NCBI RefSeq assembly: GCF_020523795.1
Contig: NZ_JAJALI010000002.1
Coordinates: 121,690-185,689 of the forward strand
DNA from: Ancylobacter sp. Lp-2
GTDB lineage: Bacteria; Pseudomonadota; Alphaproteobacteria; Rhizobiales; Xanthobacteraceae
Length of the DNA stretch: 64,000 nucleotides
Direction of reading: 5' to 3'
Below are positions 17,320 to 27,148 of the stretch, in pieces. Under the pieces are notes generated by a model that was given only the letters and a program-made list of their open reading frames with translations, was not told the DNA's origin and ran no database searches. How positions within the stretch are numbered: position 1 is the stretch's first letter; every line of letters begins with the position of its first letter. Made by a program: the position numbers and the translations under genes.

Positions 17320-18501
17320 TCAGTCGACGCTCTCGACCAGCGCCACGCCTTCCCCGCGCCAATGCCCCACTCCGGTGACGATGACACGCTTCAGCGCCTC
17401 ATCGAAAGGTTTTTCCAGCGTCTCGCCGGCGAGCGGCGGGAACAGCCGGCCCTGCGCGACCGAGAGCGCCGCGATGGCCAGCGCCACCGGCATCTGCGCT
17501 TCCAGCCCGTGGCCGACGCGGTCGGTGACCGAGCGTACCGGCAGGCCGGAGCGCTCCAGCACCAGCGCCTCGGCCTTGGTCGGCTCGGGCGCGCCGGAGG
17601 CGGCGGAAAGAATGGCGGTGCCCTCGGCGGTGTCGCCGCGCGCGGTGGCGATCATCGTCGCCAGCGTCGCCTCGACGGCGCCTTCGTCGCCGCGCCGCGC
17701 CCGCTCGGACCAGATGCCCGACAGCTTGGCGATCGGCCTGGCGCCGCGCGCCGTGGCGTGCTCCGGGCTCTCCAGCACCAGGAAGGCGCCGGCCGAGCCG
17801 GTCGGCACGCCATTGGCGCTTTTCAGCACCGGCGACCAGGGAGCGTGCTTGGCGAGATGCTTCAGCGCGTAGAGCAGCAGCATGTCGCGCCGCTCGGCAT
17901 TGTAGGCGCCGCCCACCAGGGCGATCTCGCTGGTGCCGGCGGCGATGCGCGAGAAGCCGATGCGCACCGCGTCGGTGCCCGAGCTTTCCTCGCCCATGAA
18001 GGTGCGCGAGGAGCCGGTGACGCCGTGCACGATGGAGATGTTGCCGGCGAGCAGGTTGGACAGCTGGGCGAGGAACAGAGTCGGGCGCAGGTTGGATTGC
18101 AGCTGCTCGTTCAGGAACACGTCGGGCTTGGGCTGCTTCTCGATCTCGGTGAGGATGGCGCCGTCGACCGACTGGTCGCGCTCGCCGCCGCCGGCTGCCA
18201 CCACCATGTCGGTGGTGCCGAGAATGTCCTTGTTGCCCTTGATCCCGGCGGAATCCAGCGCCAGCCCGGCGGCATAGGTGCCGATGCGCTGCCAGGGCTC
18301 CATCTGCCGCTGATCGCCCTTCTTGGCGATCTGGCTGTCGAAATTGATCTTGGCCAGCGGGTGGACGACATAGGGCGCGAAGCCCGTCTCGTCGACCACC
18401 GGCTTGCCTTCGTTCAGCGCCGCCCAGTGGGCCTCCAGCCCTTCACCGAGCGACGAGACGAGCCCGATGCCGGTGATCCAGACGTCGCGACGGTCAGACA
18501 T
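17320..18501 (-). CDS. fabF2XL: ketosynthase-like protein FabF2XL lacking the catalytic cysteine
   Basis: 393-aa thiolase-fold ketosynthase of the acpXL cluster. Where active enzymes have a TACASG nucleophile elbow, this protein reads GVTGSSRTFMGEESSGTDA, with no Cys. The first His motif (normally NAHGT) reads LSAASGAPEPTKAEA, and only RVGHGLEAQM retains a His. It is therefore degenerate, like the chain-length-factor subunit of type II polyketide synthases, and probably pairs with FabF1XL or acts as a decarboxylase/scaffold. It starts 8 bp inside the fabZ gene (overlap 18494-18501). The partnership idea is inference. The missing residues are seen directly. Confidence 0.88.
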   Translation of the reverse strand: MSDRRDVWITGIGLVSSLGEGLEAHWAALNEGKPVVDETGFAPYVVHPLAKINFDSQIAKKGDQRQMEPWQRIGTYAAGLALDSAGIKGNKDILGTTDMVVAAGGGERDQSVDGAILTEIEKQPKPDVFLNEQLQSNLRPTLFLAQLSNLLAGNISIVHGVTGSSRTFMGEESSGTDAVRIGFSRIAAGTSEIALVGGAYNAERRDMLLLYALKHLAKHAPWSPVLKSANGVPTGSAGAFLVLESPEHATARGARPIAKLSGIWSERARRGDEGAVEATLATMIATARGDTAEGTAILSAASGAPEPTKAEALVLERSGLPVRSVTDRVGHGLEAQMPVALAIAALSVAQGRLFPPLAGETLEKPFDEALKRVIVTGVGHWRGEGVALVESVD

Positions 18502-19009
18502 GCGTAAGGTTTCCTGCGCTCGCCGGGGCGGCGGAGCCGAGTTCGGCCGGGGCGCCCATCGGCATGCCGATGCGCTCGGCGGTTTCGAGGAGGTAGCCGC
18601 GCAGCTCCGGGGCCGGGAACGGCATGGTCTTCAGGGTCACCTCGGCATTGCACACGAGCTTGCCCTCGACCCGCCCCTCGGCCTTCAGCCGCGCATAGCC
18701 GGAGCCGTCATGCACCATCTCGGCGAACACCTCGATGACCTGGCCGGGCACGACGAAGGTCCGCAGCTTGCCCTTGTCGACCGAGGCGAGGAACGCCATG
18801 CGGTCGTAATTGTTCAGCCGGAGCAGCAGCATGCCGCAGCTCTGGGCCATGATCTCGAACAGGAGCACGCCCGGCAGCAGCGGATGGCCGGGAAAGTGCC
18901 CTTCGAAGATCGGGCTCTTGTCCGGAACGGTATTGGCCGTCCTGAGGGTACGGGCCTCGAGATCGAGAGCCAGCACCTTGTCGACCATCTGGAAATATTC
19001 GAGCCGCAT
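18494..19009 (-). CDS. fabZXL: 3-hydroxyacyl-ACP dehydratase, FabZXL type
   Basis: 171-aa single hot-dog dehydratase. The FabZ signature GHFPGHPLLPGVLLFEIMAQ contains the catalytic His (GHFPGHP) and the Glu of FEIMAQ (about residues 37-56). It removes water from the 3-hydroxyacyl intermediate on AcpXL. Compared with housekeeping FabZ (about 150 aa) it has a C-terminal extension rich in Pro/Ala/Gly, of which the last residues overlap the fabF2XL start. It lies 37 bp after acpXL, in the order known from Rhizobium. Cytoplasmic. Confidence 0.9.
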   Translation of the reverse strand: MRLEYFQMVDKVLALDLEARTLRTANTVPDKSPIFEGHFPGHPLLPGVLLFEIMAQSCGMLLLRLNNYDRMAFLASVDKGKLRTFVVPGQVIEVFAEMVHDGSGYARLKAEGRVEGKLVCNAEVTLKTMPFPAPELRGYLLETAERIGMPMGAPAELGSAAPASAGNLTHV

Positions 19010-19046
19010 GTCTGCTTGCGCCTGCTCGTATGCCGTGCCAGTCCGC

Positions 19047-19328
19047 TCAGGCGGACTTGGCGGCGATCAGCTCGTCGATGCGGGCGCACAGGTTCTTGAG
19101 CACGAAGTACTGCTCGGTGGTCGCCTTGCCCTCGTTGACTTCCTGCGTCCAGCTTTCCAGCGGCAACTTGATGCCGAACGCCTTGTCGATGGCGAAGGCG
19201 ATGTCGAGGAAGTCCAGGCTGTCGATACCGAGATCGTCGATGGCGTGGCTCTCGGGCGTGATGTTCTCGCGCGGGATATCGCAGGTTTCGGCGATGATGT
19301 TGGCGACGGTCTCGAACGTGGAAGACAT
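19047..19328 (-). CDS. acpXL: acyl carrier protein AcpXL
   Basis: 93-aa specialised acyl carrier protein that bears the very-long-chain acyl group destined for lipid A. The phosphopantetheine serine is in [20 protein letters not shown] (about residues 31-50). The unusually long C-terminal half ([20 protein letters not shown]...) separates AcpXL from housekeeping AcpP (about 78 aa). The start [12 protein letters not shown] fits the family. Upstream codons in frame are not conserved-looking. It is the first gene of the minus-strand cluster, so the promoter should lie in 19329-19705. Confidence 0.95.
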   Translation of the reverse strand: MSSTFETVANIIAETCDIPRENITPESHAIDDLGIDSLDFLDIAFAIDKAFGIKLPLESWTQEVNEGKATTEQYFVLKNLCARIDELIAAKSA

Positions 19329-19705
19329 GGAATGCCTCTGGTCTCTGTGGCCGCGTCCGGCCACGATGTGAATCGGAGTGCGCCCGTCGGAACTCTCGTC
19401 CCGGCAGGCCTCCCGCTTGGGTGACGGCCCGTATACCTAAGCGCGCCCGGCTATTCAATGGCGCTGGCGCAGCAATCTCTTGTGCCCGCTCCTGTGCCCA
19501 CAGCGCCGTGTCACCGGCATGTCATGCGTGCCCGCGCCCCGAGAGCGCACGGAACGGGGCGGAACGGACATGGCGAGCCGGCCGATTCCGGCCTATCCTC
19601 GCGCCACGTCACCCGACCGTCGCTCGCACGGCGGAGAGTGGCGCGCCGCTGCAGCCGGCGAGACGGCAAAAAATATCGGCAGGAAACGCCCCGGGGAGAG
19701 TCGAG
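19329..19705. other. divergent intergenic region acpXL / alpha-2-macroglobulin gene
   Basis: The 377 bp between two divergent starts must carry both promoters. I recognise no clear -35/-10 pair, no strong palindrome and no credible small gene. Open frames here are high-GC shadows continuous with the downstream reading frame. The RBS for the macroglobulin gene (GGGGAGAG) is at 19693-19700. Confidence 0.4.
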
Positions 19706-22700
19706 ATGTCCGCAGCCCTTCGTCCCGCGACGCTGGTGCGGGCCTTCGCCGCGCCGCTCGTCCTCGCCCTCCTCGCCGGCGCCGCCATGGCGCAGACCGC
19801 CCCGCCCAAGACCGCGCCCGTCCCGCCCGCCAAGCCGGCGGCGAGCGCACCGGCCAAGCCCGTCGCCGTCCAGCCGGCGCCCGAGCCGGCGCTGCCGAAG
19901 ACTTATAGCCGTCCCGATCTCGTCGAATCTGCCCGCCGCCTGCAGTCGCTGGTCGACCGCGACCGCGTGCCCTTGGAAAAGCCCGCCGCCCAGCTGCGCC
20001 GCGACGCCGACGCCGCCTTGCAGGCCGGCGATGCCCGCGCCGCGGCCGGCCTCTATTCCCGGCTGGTGCGCCTTGCCCCGGACGATGCCGGCCTGTGGAT
20101 GCGGCTGTCGCGCGCGCTCACCCGCATCAAGCCGAACCAGGACGAGAGCGCCGACACCTTTCTCGACCGTGCCAGCGCGGCCGCCTTCCTCGCCTACCGC
20201 AAGGCGACGACGCGCAACGGCCAGGCCGACGCGCTGTTCGCTCTCGGCCATCTCTATGCCGAGCGCTCGCTCTGGCGCGCCGCCCTCGACACGCTGGCGC
20301 TGGCGCTCACGGTCAGCGACGTGCCGGCCGAGCACGGTTTCTACGACAAGCTGCGCGCCGAGCAGGGCTTCCGCATGCTCGACTACACCGTCGATTCGGA
20401 CGCGGCGAACCCCCGCGTGTGCGTGCAGTTCTCCGAGGAGCTGGCGAAGGGCCCGGTCGACTTCGCCTCCTTCGTCGCGCTGTCGGGTCCCGGCGGCGCG
20501 GTCGACAAGCCGGCGGTGTCGGTGGACGGCCAGCAGCTCTGCATCGAGGGGCTGCGTCATGGCGAGGCCTACGATCTCACCTTGCGTGCCGGCGTGCCGT
20601 CGGTCATCCCGGCGGAAAAGCTGCAGAACACCGCCGACCTGACCATCTATGTCCGCGACCGCAAGCCCGGCGTGCGCTTCACCGGGCGCGCCTATGTGCT
20701 GCCGCGCACCGGCCCGCGCGCGATTCCGGTGGTGACGGTGAACACCTCGCGCGTGGCCGTGGAGGTGCTGCGGATCGGCGACCGCTCGCTGATTCCCACC
20801 GCGCTCGACGGCGATTTCCGCCGCGACCTCGGCTCCTACGACCTGTCGCAGCTGAAGGACGGCCAGGCCGAGCTGGTGTTCTCCGGCGAGCTGGAGACCG
20901 CCTCGCCGCTGAACGAGGACACCACCACCGCCTTCCCGGTCGACGAGGCGGTGGGGACGCTGAAGCCCGGCGTCTATGTGCTCGCCGCCCGCCCGGCCGG
21001 CGACGCCGCCAATCCGGACGACGACTACTCGACCCGCTCGGCGCAGTGGTTCGTGGTGTCCGATCTCGGCATGACCGCGCTGTCGGGCTCGGACGGCCTG
21101 CATGTGCTGGTGCGCGCGCTCGGCTCGGCGAAGCCGGTCGCCAATGCCGAGATTCGCCTGCTCGCCAAGTCCAACGAGGTGCTGGCCACGGCGCGCACCG
21201 ATGCCACCGGCTCGGCTGTGTTTGACGCCGCCGTCACCCGCGGCGAGCAAGGCTTCGCGCCGGCGGTGGTCGTGGCGCGGGGGGAGGGTGACGACTACGC
21301 CTTCCTGTCGCTGGAGGACCAGGCCTTCGACCTGACGGATCGCGGTGTCGGCGGGCGTGCCGCGCCCGGCCGCATGGACGCCTTCCTCACCACCGAGCGC
21401 GGCGTCTACCGCTCGGGCGAGACCGTGCATCTCACCGCGCTGCTGCGCAATCCGCAGGTCGCGGCGGTCGCCGGCGTGCCGCTCACGCTGGTGCTCAAGC
21501 GCCCGGACGGCGTCGAGGATCGCCGCGCCCTCGTCGACGACCAGGGCGCCGGCGGCCGTGCCACCGCCTTCGAGCTGATGGCCGGCGCCATGACCGGCAC
21601 CTGGCGCGTCGACGCCTATGTCGATCCGCGCGGTGCCCCGGTCGGCTCCGCCACCTTCCTCCTCGAGGACTATGTCCCCGAGCGGCTCGCCCTCGACCTC
21701 TCGACTTCAGCGAAGCAGATCGCCCCCGGCGTCCCTGTTGCCATCGCCGTCGAGGGCCGCTGGCTGTTCGGCCCGCCGGCCGTCGGGCTCGACGTGTCCG
21801 GCGAGATCGAGCTGAAGGTGGCCAAGGAGCGTCCCGGCTGGGCGGGCTGGCGCTTCGGCCGCGCCGATGACGGCTTCACCGCCGTGCGCGAGCCGCTGCC
21901 GGACATCCGCGTCACCGATTCGGCCGGCAAGGCCAGCCTTTCCGCTGCTTTGCCGGCGGCGCAGACCACCGGCCAGCCGCTGGAGGCCGAGATCTTCGTC
22001 GAGCTCGACGAAGGCGGCGGCCGCGCCATTCGCCGCTCGCTGACCCTGCCGGTGGCCGCGTCGGTGTCCGGCATCGGCGTGAAGCCGCTGTGGACCGGCT
22101 CCGGCCCGGCCGAGGGCACCAGCGCCGCCGTCGAGGTCGCCTTCGTCGACCCTGCCGGCAAGCAGCAGGCCGCCGCCGGCGTCGCCTGGACGCTGTACCG
22201 CATCGAGAATCGCTACCAATGGTACCGGGTCGGCAATAGCTGGGACTTCGAGCCGGTGCAGGCGACCCGCAAGGTCGCCGACGGCACGCTGGACCTCGCC
22301 GCCGACAAGCCGGCGCGGCTGGACGTGCCGGTGGAGTGGGGCCGCTACCGGCTGGAAGTGACCTCCGGCGCCGGCGCCACCCGCCTGTCCACCGCGGTCT
22401 CCTTCGAGGCCGGCTGGGGCGGCGGCGCCACCGCCGACGCTCCGGACCGGCTGGAACTCACCCTCGACAAGCCGAACTATGCCGAGGGCGACCGGCTCGA
22501 CGTGCACATGACCAGCCGTACCGCCGGCTCGGCCACCGTGCTGATCGTCGGCGACGGCGTGCTGGCGTCGAAGACGCTGGAGGTGCCGGCCGGCGATTCG
22601 ACGGTCAGTTTCGACGTCGCGGCGGGCTGGGCGCCGGGCGCCTATGCGCTGGCCTTCCTGCATCGCCCGCTCGATGTCGCCGCCGGCCGCAATCCCGGCC

Positions 22701-25066
22701 GCGCCATCGGCCTCGCCTGGTTCGGCGTCGACCGGGCGAAGCGGGTGCTGGAGGTGGCGCTCGATGCGCCGGAGCGCATCCGACCGGAGACCACGCTCTC
22801 CGTGCCCGTGCAGGTGAAAGGCAACGGGGCGGGGGAGGCTTATGTCACTCTCGCCCTCGTCGATGTCGGCATCCTCAACCTCACCGATTTCAAGACGCCG
22901 GATCCGGATGGCTTCTATCTCGGCCAGCGGCAGCTCGGAACTGAGGTGCGCGACTTCTACGGCCAGCTGATCGACGGCATGCTCGGCGCACGCGGGCGGC
23001 TGCGCTCGGGTGGCGACGCCATGGATGGCGGCTTGCAGGCCGATCCGCCGACCCAGCCGCCGCTCGCCTTGTTCTCCGGCCCGGTGAAGCTGGACGGGCA
23101 GGGCCGCACGAACATCGATTTCGCCGTCCCCGCCTTCGACGGCACGGCCAAGCTGATGGCGGTGGCGTGGTCCGGCGAGGCGGTCGGCCATGCCGGCAAG
23201 GATGTCGTCGTCCGCGACCCAGTGGTGGCGACCACGACGCTGCCGCGCTTCCTCGGCGCCGGCGACCGTTCGACGCTGAACCTCGCCCTCGACAATGTCG
23301 ATGGCCCGGCCGGTGACTATTCCCTGTCGCTGGTGACGGACGGACCGGTGAAGCTGGGCGCCGCCGCCGCCAAGGTGACGCTGGCGCCCGGCGCCCGGCA
23401 GAACCTCAAGGTGCCGCTGGAAGGCACCGGCATCGGCCCGGCCCGTGTCTCGGTGCGCCTCGGCGGGCCGGATGGGCTGAGCATCGTGCGCGACTACGCG
23501 CTGGAGGTGCGCCCGGCCTATCCCGCCATTTCCCGCCGCAGCGTGACCGCGCTCGCCACCGGCGCCTCGCTGACGCTGAGCGGCGATCTCGTCGCCGATC
23601 TGGTGCCCGGCACCGGACGGGTGACGGTCTCGGCCGGCGGCGATCCCGCCTTCGACGTGCCGGCGCCGATGGTGGCGCTCGACCGCTATCCCTTCGCCTG
23701 TTCCGAGCAACTGACCAGCCGCGCCATGCCGCTGCTCTATGCCGCCGAACTGGCCAAAAGTTCTGACTTAATGACCGGGCTCGACCTGAAGAACGATCCC
23801 GGCAAGACCATCCGCGACGCCATCGCCCGGCTGGTGGCGCGGCAGGGCTCGGACGGCTCCTTCGGGCTGTGGCAGGCGGGCGGCAACGACCTGTTCCTCG
23901 ATGCCTACGTCACCGACTTCCTCACCCGCGCCCGCGAGCGCGGCTTCGCGGTGCCGGACGTGCCGTTCCGCCTCGCCCTCGACCGGCTGCGCAACGCGCT
24001 CGCCTATGCCAATGACGGTGCCACCGACGATGGCGCCGCCTATGCTATCTATGTGCTCGCCCGCAACGGCCGCGCCCCGCTCGGCGACCTGCGCTACGTC
24101 GCGGACGCCAAGATGGGCGACGTCTCCTCGCCCTTCGCGCGCGGCAACATCGCGGCCGCGCTCGGCCTGCTCGGCGACAAGGGGAGGGCGGAGAAGGCCT
24201 TCGCCGCCGCGCTGGAGCTGTTGCCCGAGCAGCCGGAGGCCGATTTGCTCGGCCGCGCCGATTTCGGCTCGCAGCTGCGCGACGCCGCCGGGGTGGCGAC
24301 GCTCGCCGCCGAGGGGGGCTTCCCCGGTCCGGCGCGCACCGCCCGCGCCCGCGCCGTGACCATCGGCAACGACGTCACGGCCACCTCGACGCAGGAGGAT
24401 GCCTGGCTGCTGATGGCCGCCCGCGCCGCCCGCGAGGGCAGGGGTGTCAGCCTCGACATCGACGGCACCGCGCATTCTGGCCTGTTCGAACGGATTTTCG
24501 AGCCGGCTGGCCTCACTGCACACCGCACTATCCTGACCAATCGCGGCGCGGCGCCGGTCGACGTCGCCGTCAGCATCGACGGTCCGCCGTCCAGCCCTGA
24601 GCCGGCCGCCGCCAACGGGTTCTCGCTGAAACGCTCCTATTTCGACCTCGCCGGCAACCCGGCCGACCCGTCGAACGTTCAGCAAAATCAACGTCTTGTC
24701 GTGGTCATCGAGGCCCAGGAAGACGAATACGCCCCCTCCCAGGTGATGATCGTCGACTGGCTCCCCGCCGGTTTCGAGATCGATAACCCGGCGCTGGCGG
24801 TCGGCTCGGATGCCGGCGCGCTCGCCTGGCTGGGGGATACCACCGAGACCGCCCATGCCGAGTTCCGCGACACCCATTTCATGGCGGCAGTAGACCGGAC
24901 CCAAGGCTCTGAAGAAGCTGAACTTTTGCGTGTCGCCTATATCGTGCGCGCCGTCTCGCCGGGCAACTACGCGCATCCCCCGGCGACGGTGGAGGACATG
25001 TACCGCCCCGGCCGTTTCGCCCGCACCGAGGCCGGCACCACGGTGGTCAGGGAGCGCGGGCGGTGA
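19706..25066 (+). CDS. bacterial alpha-2-macroglobulin family protein
   Basis: 1786-aa protease-trapping protein. The cleavable signal peptide ends GAAMA before Q (about residue 30), followed by an Ala/Pro-rich linker (about 31-65) and MG-like beta domains (LTTERGVYRSGETVHLTALL marks MG-type domains near 555). A complement-like thioester motif CSEQ lies at about 1332-1335 in YPFACSEQLTSRAMPLLYAA, followed by the alpha-helical TED domain (GSDGSFGLW) and receptor-like C-terminal domains. The thioester would covalently trap proteases that cleave the bait region. Unlike E. coli YfhM no lipobox Cys follows the signal, so it is probably soluble in the periplasm. It overlaps pbpC by GTGA, the classic pairing that couples defence to peptidoglycan repair. 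Confidence 0.93.
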   Translation: MSAALRPATLVRAFAAPLVLALLAGAAMAQTAPPKTAPVPPAKPAASAPAKPVAVQPAPEPALPKTYSRPDLVESARRLQSLVDRDRVPLEKPAAQLRRDADAALQAGDARAAAGLYSRLVRLAPDDAGLWMRLSRALTRIKPNQDESADTFLDRASAAAFLAYRKATTRNGQADALFALGHLYAERSLWRAALDTLALALTVSDVPAEHGFYDKLRAEQGFRMLDYTVDSDAANPRVCVQFSEELAKGPVDFASFVALSGPGGAVDKPAVSVDGQQLCIEGLRHGEAYDLTLRAGVPSVIPAEKLQNTADLTIYVRDRKPGVRFTGRAYVLPRTGPRAIPVVTVNTSRVAVEVLRIGDRSLIPTALDGDFRRDLGSYDLSQLKDGQAELVFSGELETASPLNEDTTTAFPVDEAVGTLKPGVYVLAARPAGDAANPDDDYSTRSAQWFVVSDLGMTALSGSDGLHVLVRALGSAKPVANAEIRLLAKSNEVLATARTDATGSAVFDAAVTRGEQGFAPAVVVARGEGDDYAFLSLEDQAFDLTDRGVGGRAAPGRMDAFLTTERGVYRSGETVHLTALLRNPQVAAVAGVPLTLVLKRPDGVEDRRALVDDQGAGGRATAFELMAGAMTGTWRVDAYVDPRGAPVGSATFLLEDYVPERLALDLSTSAKQIAPGVPVAIAVEGRWLFGPPAVGLDVSGEIELKVAKERPGWAGWRFGRADDGFTAVREPLPDIRVTDSAGKASLSAALPAAQTTGQPLEAEIFVELDEGGGRAIRRSLTLPVAASVSGIGVKPLWTGSGPAEGTSAAVEVAFVDPAGKQQAAAGVAWTLYRIENRYQWYRVGNSWDFEPVQATRKVADGTLDLAADKPARLDVPVEWGRYRLEVTSGAGATRLSTAVSFEAGWGGGATADAPDRLELTLDKPNYAEGDRLDVHMTSRTAGSATVLIVGDGVLASKTLEVPAGDSTVSFDVAAGWAPGAYALAFLHRPLDVAAGRNPGRAIGLAWFGVDRAKRVLEVALDAPERIRPETTLSVPVQVKGNGAGEAYVTLALVDVGILNLTDFKTPDPDGFYLGQRQLGTEVRDFYGQLIDGMLGARGRLRSGGDAMDGGLQADPPTQPPLALFSGPVKLDGQGRTNIDFAVPAFDGTAKLMAVAWSGEAVGHAGKDVVVRDPVVATTTLPRFLGAGDRSTLNLALDNVDGPAGDYSLSLVTDGPVKLGAAAAKVTLAPGARQNLKVPLEGTGIGPARVSVRLGGPDGLSIVRDYALEVRPAYPAISRRSVTALATGASLTLSGDLVADLVPGTGRVTVSAGGDPAFDVPAPMVALDRYPFACSEQLTSRAMPLLYAAELAKSSDLMTGLDLKNDPGKTIRDAIARLVARQGSDGSFGLWQAGGNDLFLDAYVTDFLTRARERGFAVPDVPFRLALDRLRNALAYANDGATDDGAAYAIYVLARNGRAPLGDLRYVADAKMGDVSSPFARGNIAAALGLLGDKGRAEKAFAAALELLPEQPEADLLGRADFGSQLRDAAGVATLAAEGGFPGPARTARARAVTIGNDVTATSTQEDAWLLMAARAAREGRGVSLDIDGTAHSGLFERIFEPAGLTAHRTILTNRGAAPVDVAVSIDGPPSSPEPAAANGFSLKRSYFDLAGNPADPSNVQQNQRLVVVIEAQEDEYAPSQVMIVDWLPAGFEIDNPALAVGSDAGALAWLGDTTETAHAEFRDTHFMAAVDRTQGSEEAELLRVAYIVRAVSPGNYAHPPATVEDMYRPGRFARTEAGTTVVRERGR

Positions 25067-27144
25067 GCGATAACCCGCACCCGCTCTGGCAGCGCTGTGC
25101 GGTCGCCGCCCTGCTGGCGGGGGTGATTTTCATAGGCGGATCATATGCTTGGCTCGTCGGCGTGCGTGCCGCCGCCCCGCCACCGCCGGCCATCGCCACC
25201 TCGGTCGAGGTGCTCGACCGCGACGGCCGGCTGCTGCGCCCCTTCGCGCTGCAGGATGGTCGCTGGCGCCTCGCCGCCGATCCCGAACGCATCGACCGGC
25301 GCTATGTCGACATGCTAATCGCTTATGAAGACAAGCGTTTTTACGATCACGCCGGCGTGGATCCACTGGCTCTGCTGCGTGCGGCCTGGCAGTTCGTGAC
25401 CCATGGCCGCGTCGTCTCCGGTGGATCGACGCTGACCATGCAGGTCGCCCGCCTGCTGGAACCCCGGCCCGCCCGCACGCTGGCGGCCAAGCTCGCCGAA
25501 ATGCGCCGCGCCATCGAGCTGGAAGCGCGGCTCAGCAAGGCTGAAATCCTGAAGCTTTACATGAGCTTGGCGCCGTTCGGCGGTAATCTCGAAGGCGTGC
25601 GCGCCGCCAGTCTCGCCTGGTTCGGCAAGGAGCCGCGCCGCCTGACATTGGCCGAGGCGGCACTGCTGGTCGCCCTGCCGCAGTCCCCCGAGGCGCGCCG
25701 GCCGGACCGCCAGCCAACCGCCGCCGGCGCCGGGCGCCATCGTGTCATCGAACGGCTTGAAAAGACAGGGCTATTCGGCGAAGCCGAGGCGCGCTTCGCA
25801 CTCGCCGCCGATCTCCCCACCGCTCGCCGGGAGCTTCCGAACCTCGCCTTTCACGCCGCCGAGACGGCACGCCGCGAGCGTCCGACCCTTTCCGTCCACC
25901 GCCTGACCATCGATGCGGCCCTGCAGGAGCGGCTGGAAGCGTTGGCCGCCGAGCGCATGGCAATGTTGGAGCCCGGCGTTTCCCTCGCCATGGTGGTTGT
26001 CGACAACGCATCCGGCGAGGTGCTGGCCCGCATCAGCGGCGCCGACCCGCAGGACCGCTCCCGCGCGGGTGCCGTCGATCTCACGCGGGCGTTCCGCTCG
26101 CCGGGATCGACGCTTAAGCCGTTGATTTATGGGATAGCTTTCGAGGATGGCCTCGTCCACCCGGAGACGCTGATCGAGGATCGGCCGATGCGTTTCGGCG
26201 CTTATCGGCCACGTAATTTCGACCTCGACTACCAGGGAACGGTGCCGGTGAAGCGGGCGCTGCAAATGTCGCTCAACGTGCCGGCGATCGCGCTTCTGCA
26301 GGCGGTGGGGCCGCAGCGCCTCGCCAGCCGACTGAACGCGGCAGGGGTGGAACTCAAGCTGCCACCGGGCGAGGTGCCGGGACTGGCAGTCGGGCTGGGG
26401 GGCGCCGGGGTGACGTTGGAGGGGCTCACGGCTCTCTACGCCGCCATCGGCAATGGCGGCGACGTCCATCCGCCGCGCCGAAGGCTCGATGACGCGCTAA
26501 TGCGGCCGGACGTGGGAAGCAGGAAGATTCTATCGCCGGTCGCCAGCTGGTATCTGGCGCAGACATTGGCGGGCTCACCACCGCCCCGCAATGCGCGCGG
26601 CGGGCTGATCGCCTTCAAGACGGGGACGTCTTTCGGCTATCGCGATGCCTGGTCGGTAGGGTTCGACGGGCTGAGGACGGTGGGGGTATGGATTGGTCGG
26701 CCGGATGGCCAGCCGGTACCCGGAATGATCGGTCGGGAGAGGGCAGCGCCGCTGCTGTTCGACGCCCTTGCGCGCATCGCGGTTCGTCCGGCTTCACTGT
26801 CGGCGCCGCCCCGCGAAGCGTTGACGGTGCGAAACATCGAACTGCCGCCACCTCTGCGACGTTTCCAGCCACATGATACTGGCATCGGGACCGGAAAGGA
26901 GCCGCAAATTGCCTTCCCGCCATCCGGTGCGACCCTCGATATCGAGCCGTCGGATCCGGTACCGCTGAAGATACGCGGCGGGGAGGGGCTAACGGTGTTC
27001 GTCGACGGCATACCGGCCGGCACGACGGATGCGTCCGGCGTCTTCCTCTGGCAACCGACGACCGAGGGGTTCGTCCGACTGACAGTAATGGACGCTGCCG
27101 GTTTGGCCGACAGCGTATCCATTCGGCTGCGAACGAGTCGCTAG
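25063..27144 (+). CDS. pbpC: penicillin-binding protein 1C
   Basis: 693-aa bifunctional peptidoglycan synthase. One N-terminal membrane anchor (VAALLAGVIFIGGSYAWLVG, residues 12-31) precedes a GT51 transglycosylase domain, with the catalytic Glu in YEDKRFYDHAGVDP near residue 88 and GGSTLTMQVARLLEP. The transpeptidase domain carries STLK (SxxK, near 348), SLN (SLNVPA) and KTGT (near 518). A C-terminal BiPBP_C beta domain ends the protein. The start is GTG inside the macroglobulin stop (GTGA), a translational coupling seen for this pair in many Gram-negatives. In E. coli PBP1C is non-essential and its transpeptidase is of uncertain activity. All motifs are intact here. Confidence 0.95.
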   Translation: MSDNPHPLWQRCAVAALLAGVIFIGGSYAWLVGVRAAAPPPPAIATSVEVLDRDGRLLRPFALQDGRWRLAADPERIDRRYVDMLIAYEDKRFYDHAGVDPLALLRAAWQFVTHGRVVSGGSTLTMQVARLLEPRPARTLAAKLAEMRRAIELEARLSKAEILKLYMSLAPFGGNLEGVRAASLAWFGKEPRRLTLAEAALLVALPQSPEARRPDRQPTAAGAGRHRVIERLEKTGLFGEAEARFALAADLPTARRELPNLAFHAAETARRERPTLSVHRLTIDAALQERLEALAAERMAMLEPGVSLAMVVVDNASGEVLARISGADPQDRSRAGAVDLTRAFRSPGSTLKPLIYGIAFEDGLVHPETLIEDRPMRFGAYRPRNFDLDYQGTVPVKRALQMSLNVPAIALLQAVGPQRLASRLNAAGVELKLPPGEVPGLAVGLGGAGVTLEGLTALYAAIGNGGDVHPPRRRLDDALMRPDVGSRKILSPVASWYLAQTLAGSPPPRNARGGLIAFKTGTSFGYRDAWSVGFDGLRTVGVWIGRPDGQPVPGMIGRERAAPLLFDALARIAVRPASLSAPPREALTVRNIELPPPLRRFQPHDTGIGTGKEPQIAFPPSGATLDIEPSDPVPLKIRGGEGLTVFVDGIPAGTTDASGVFLWQPTTEGFVRLTVMDAAGLADSVSIRLRTSR

Positions 27145-27148
27145 CAGC

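Noticed and set aside
19511-23710. Two 640-670-codon minus-strand frames inside the alpha-2-macroglobulin gene
   Set aside because: Antisense of a gene with complete domain structure; low-complexity His/Arg/Gly composition.
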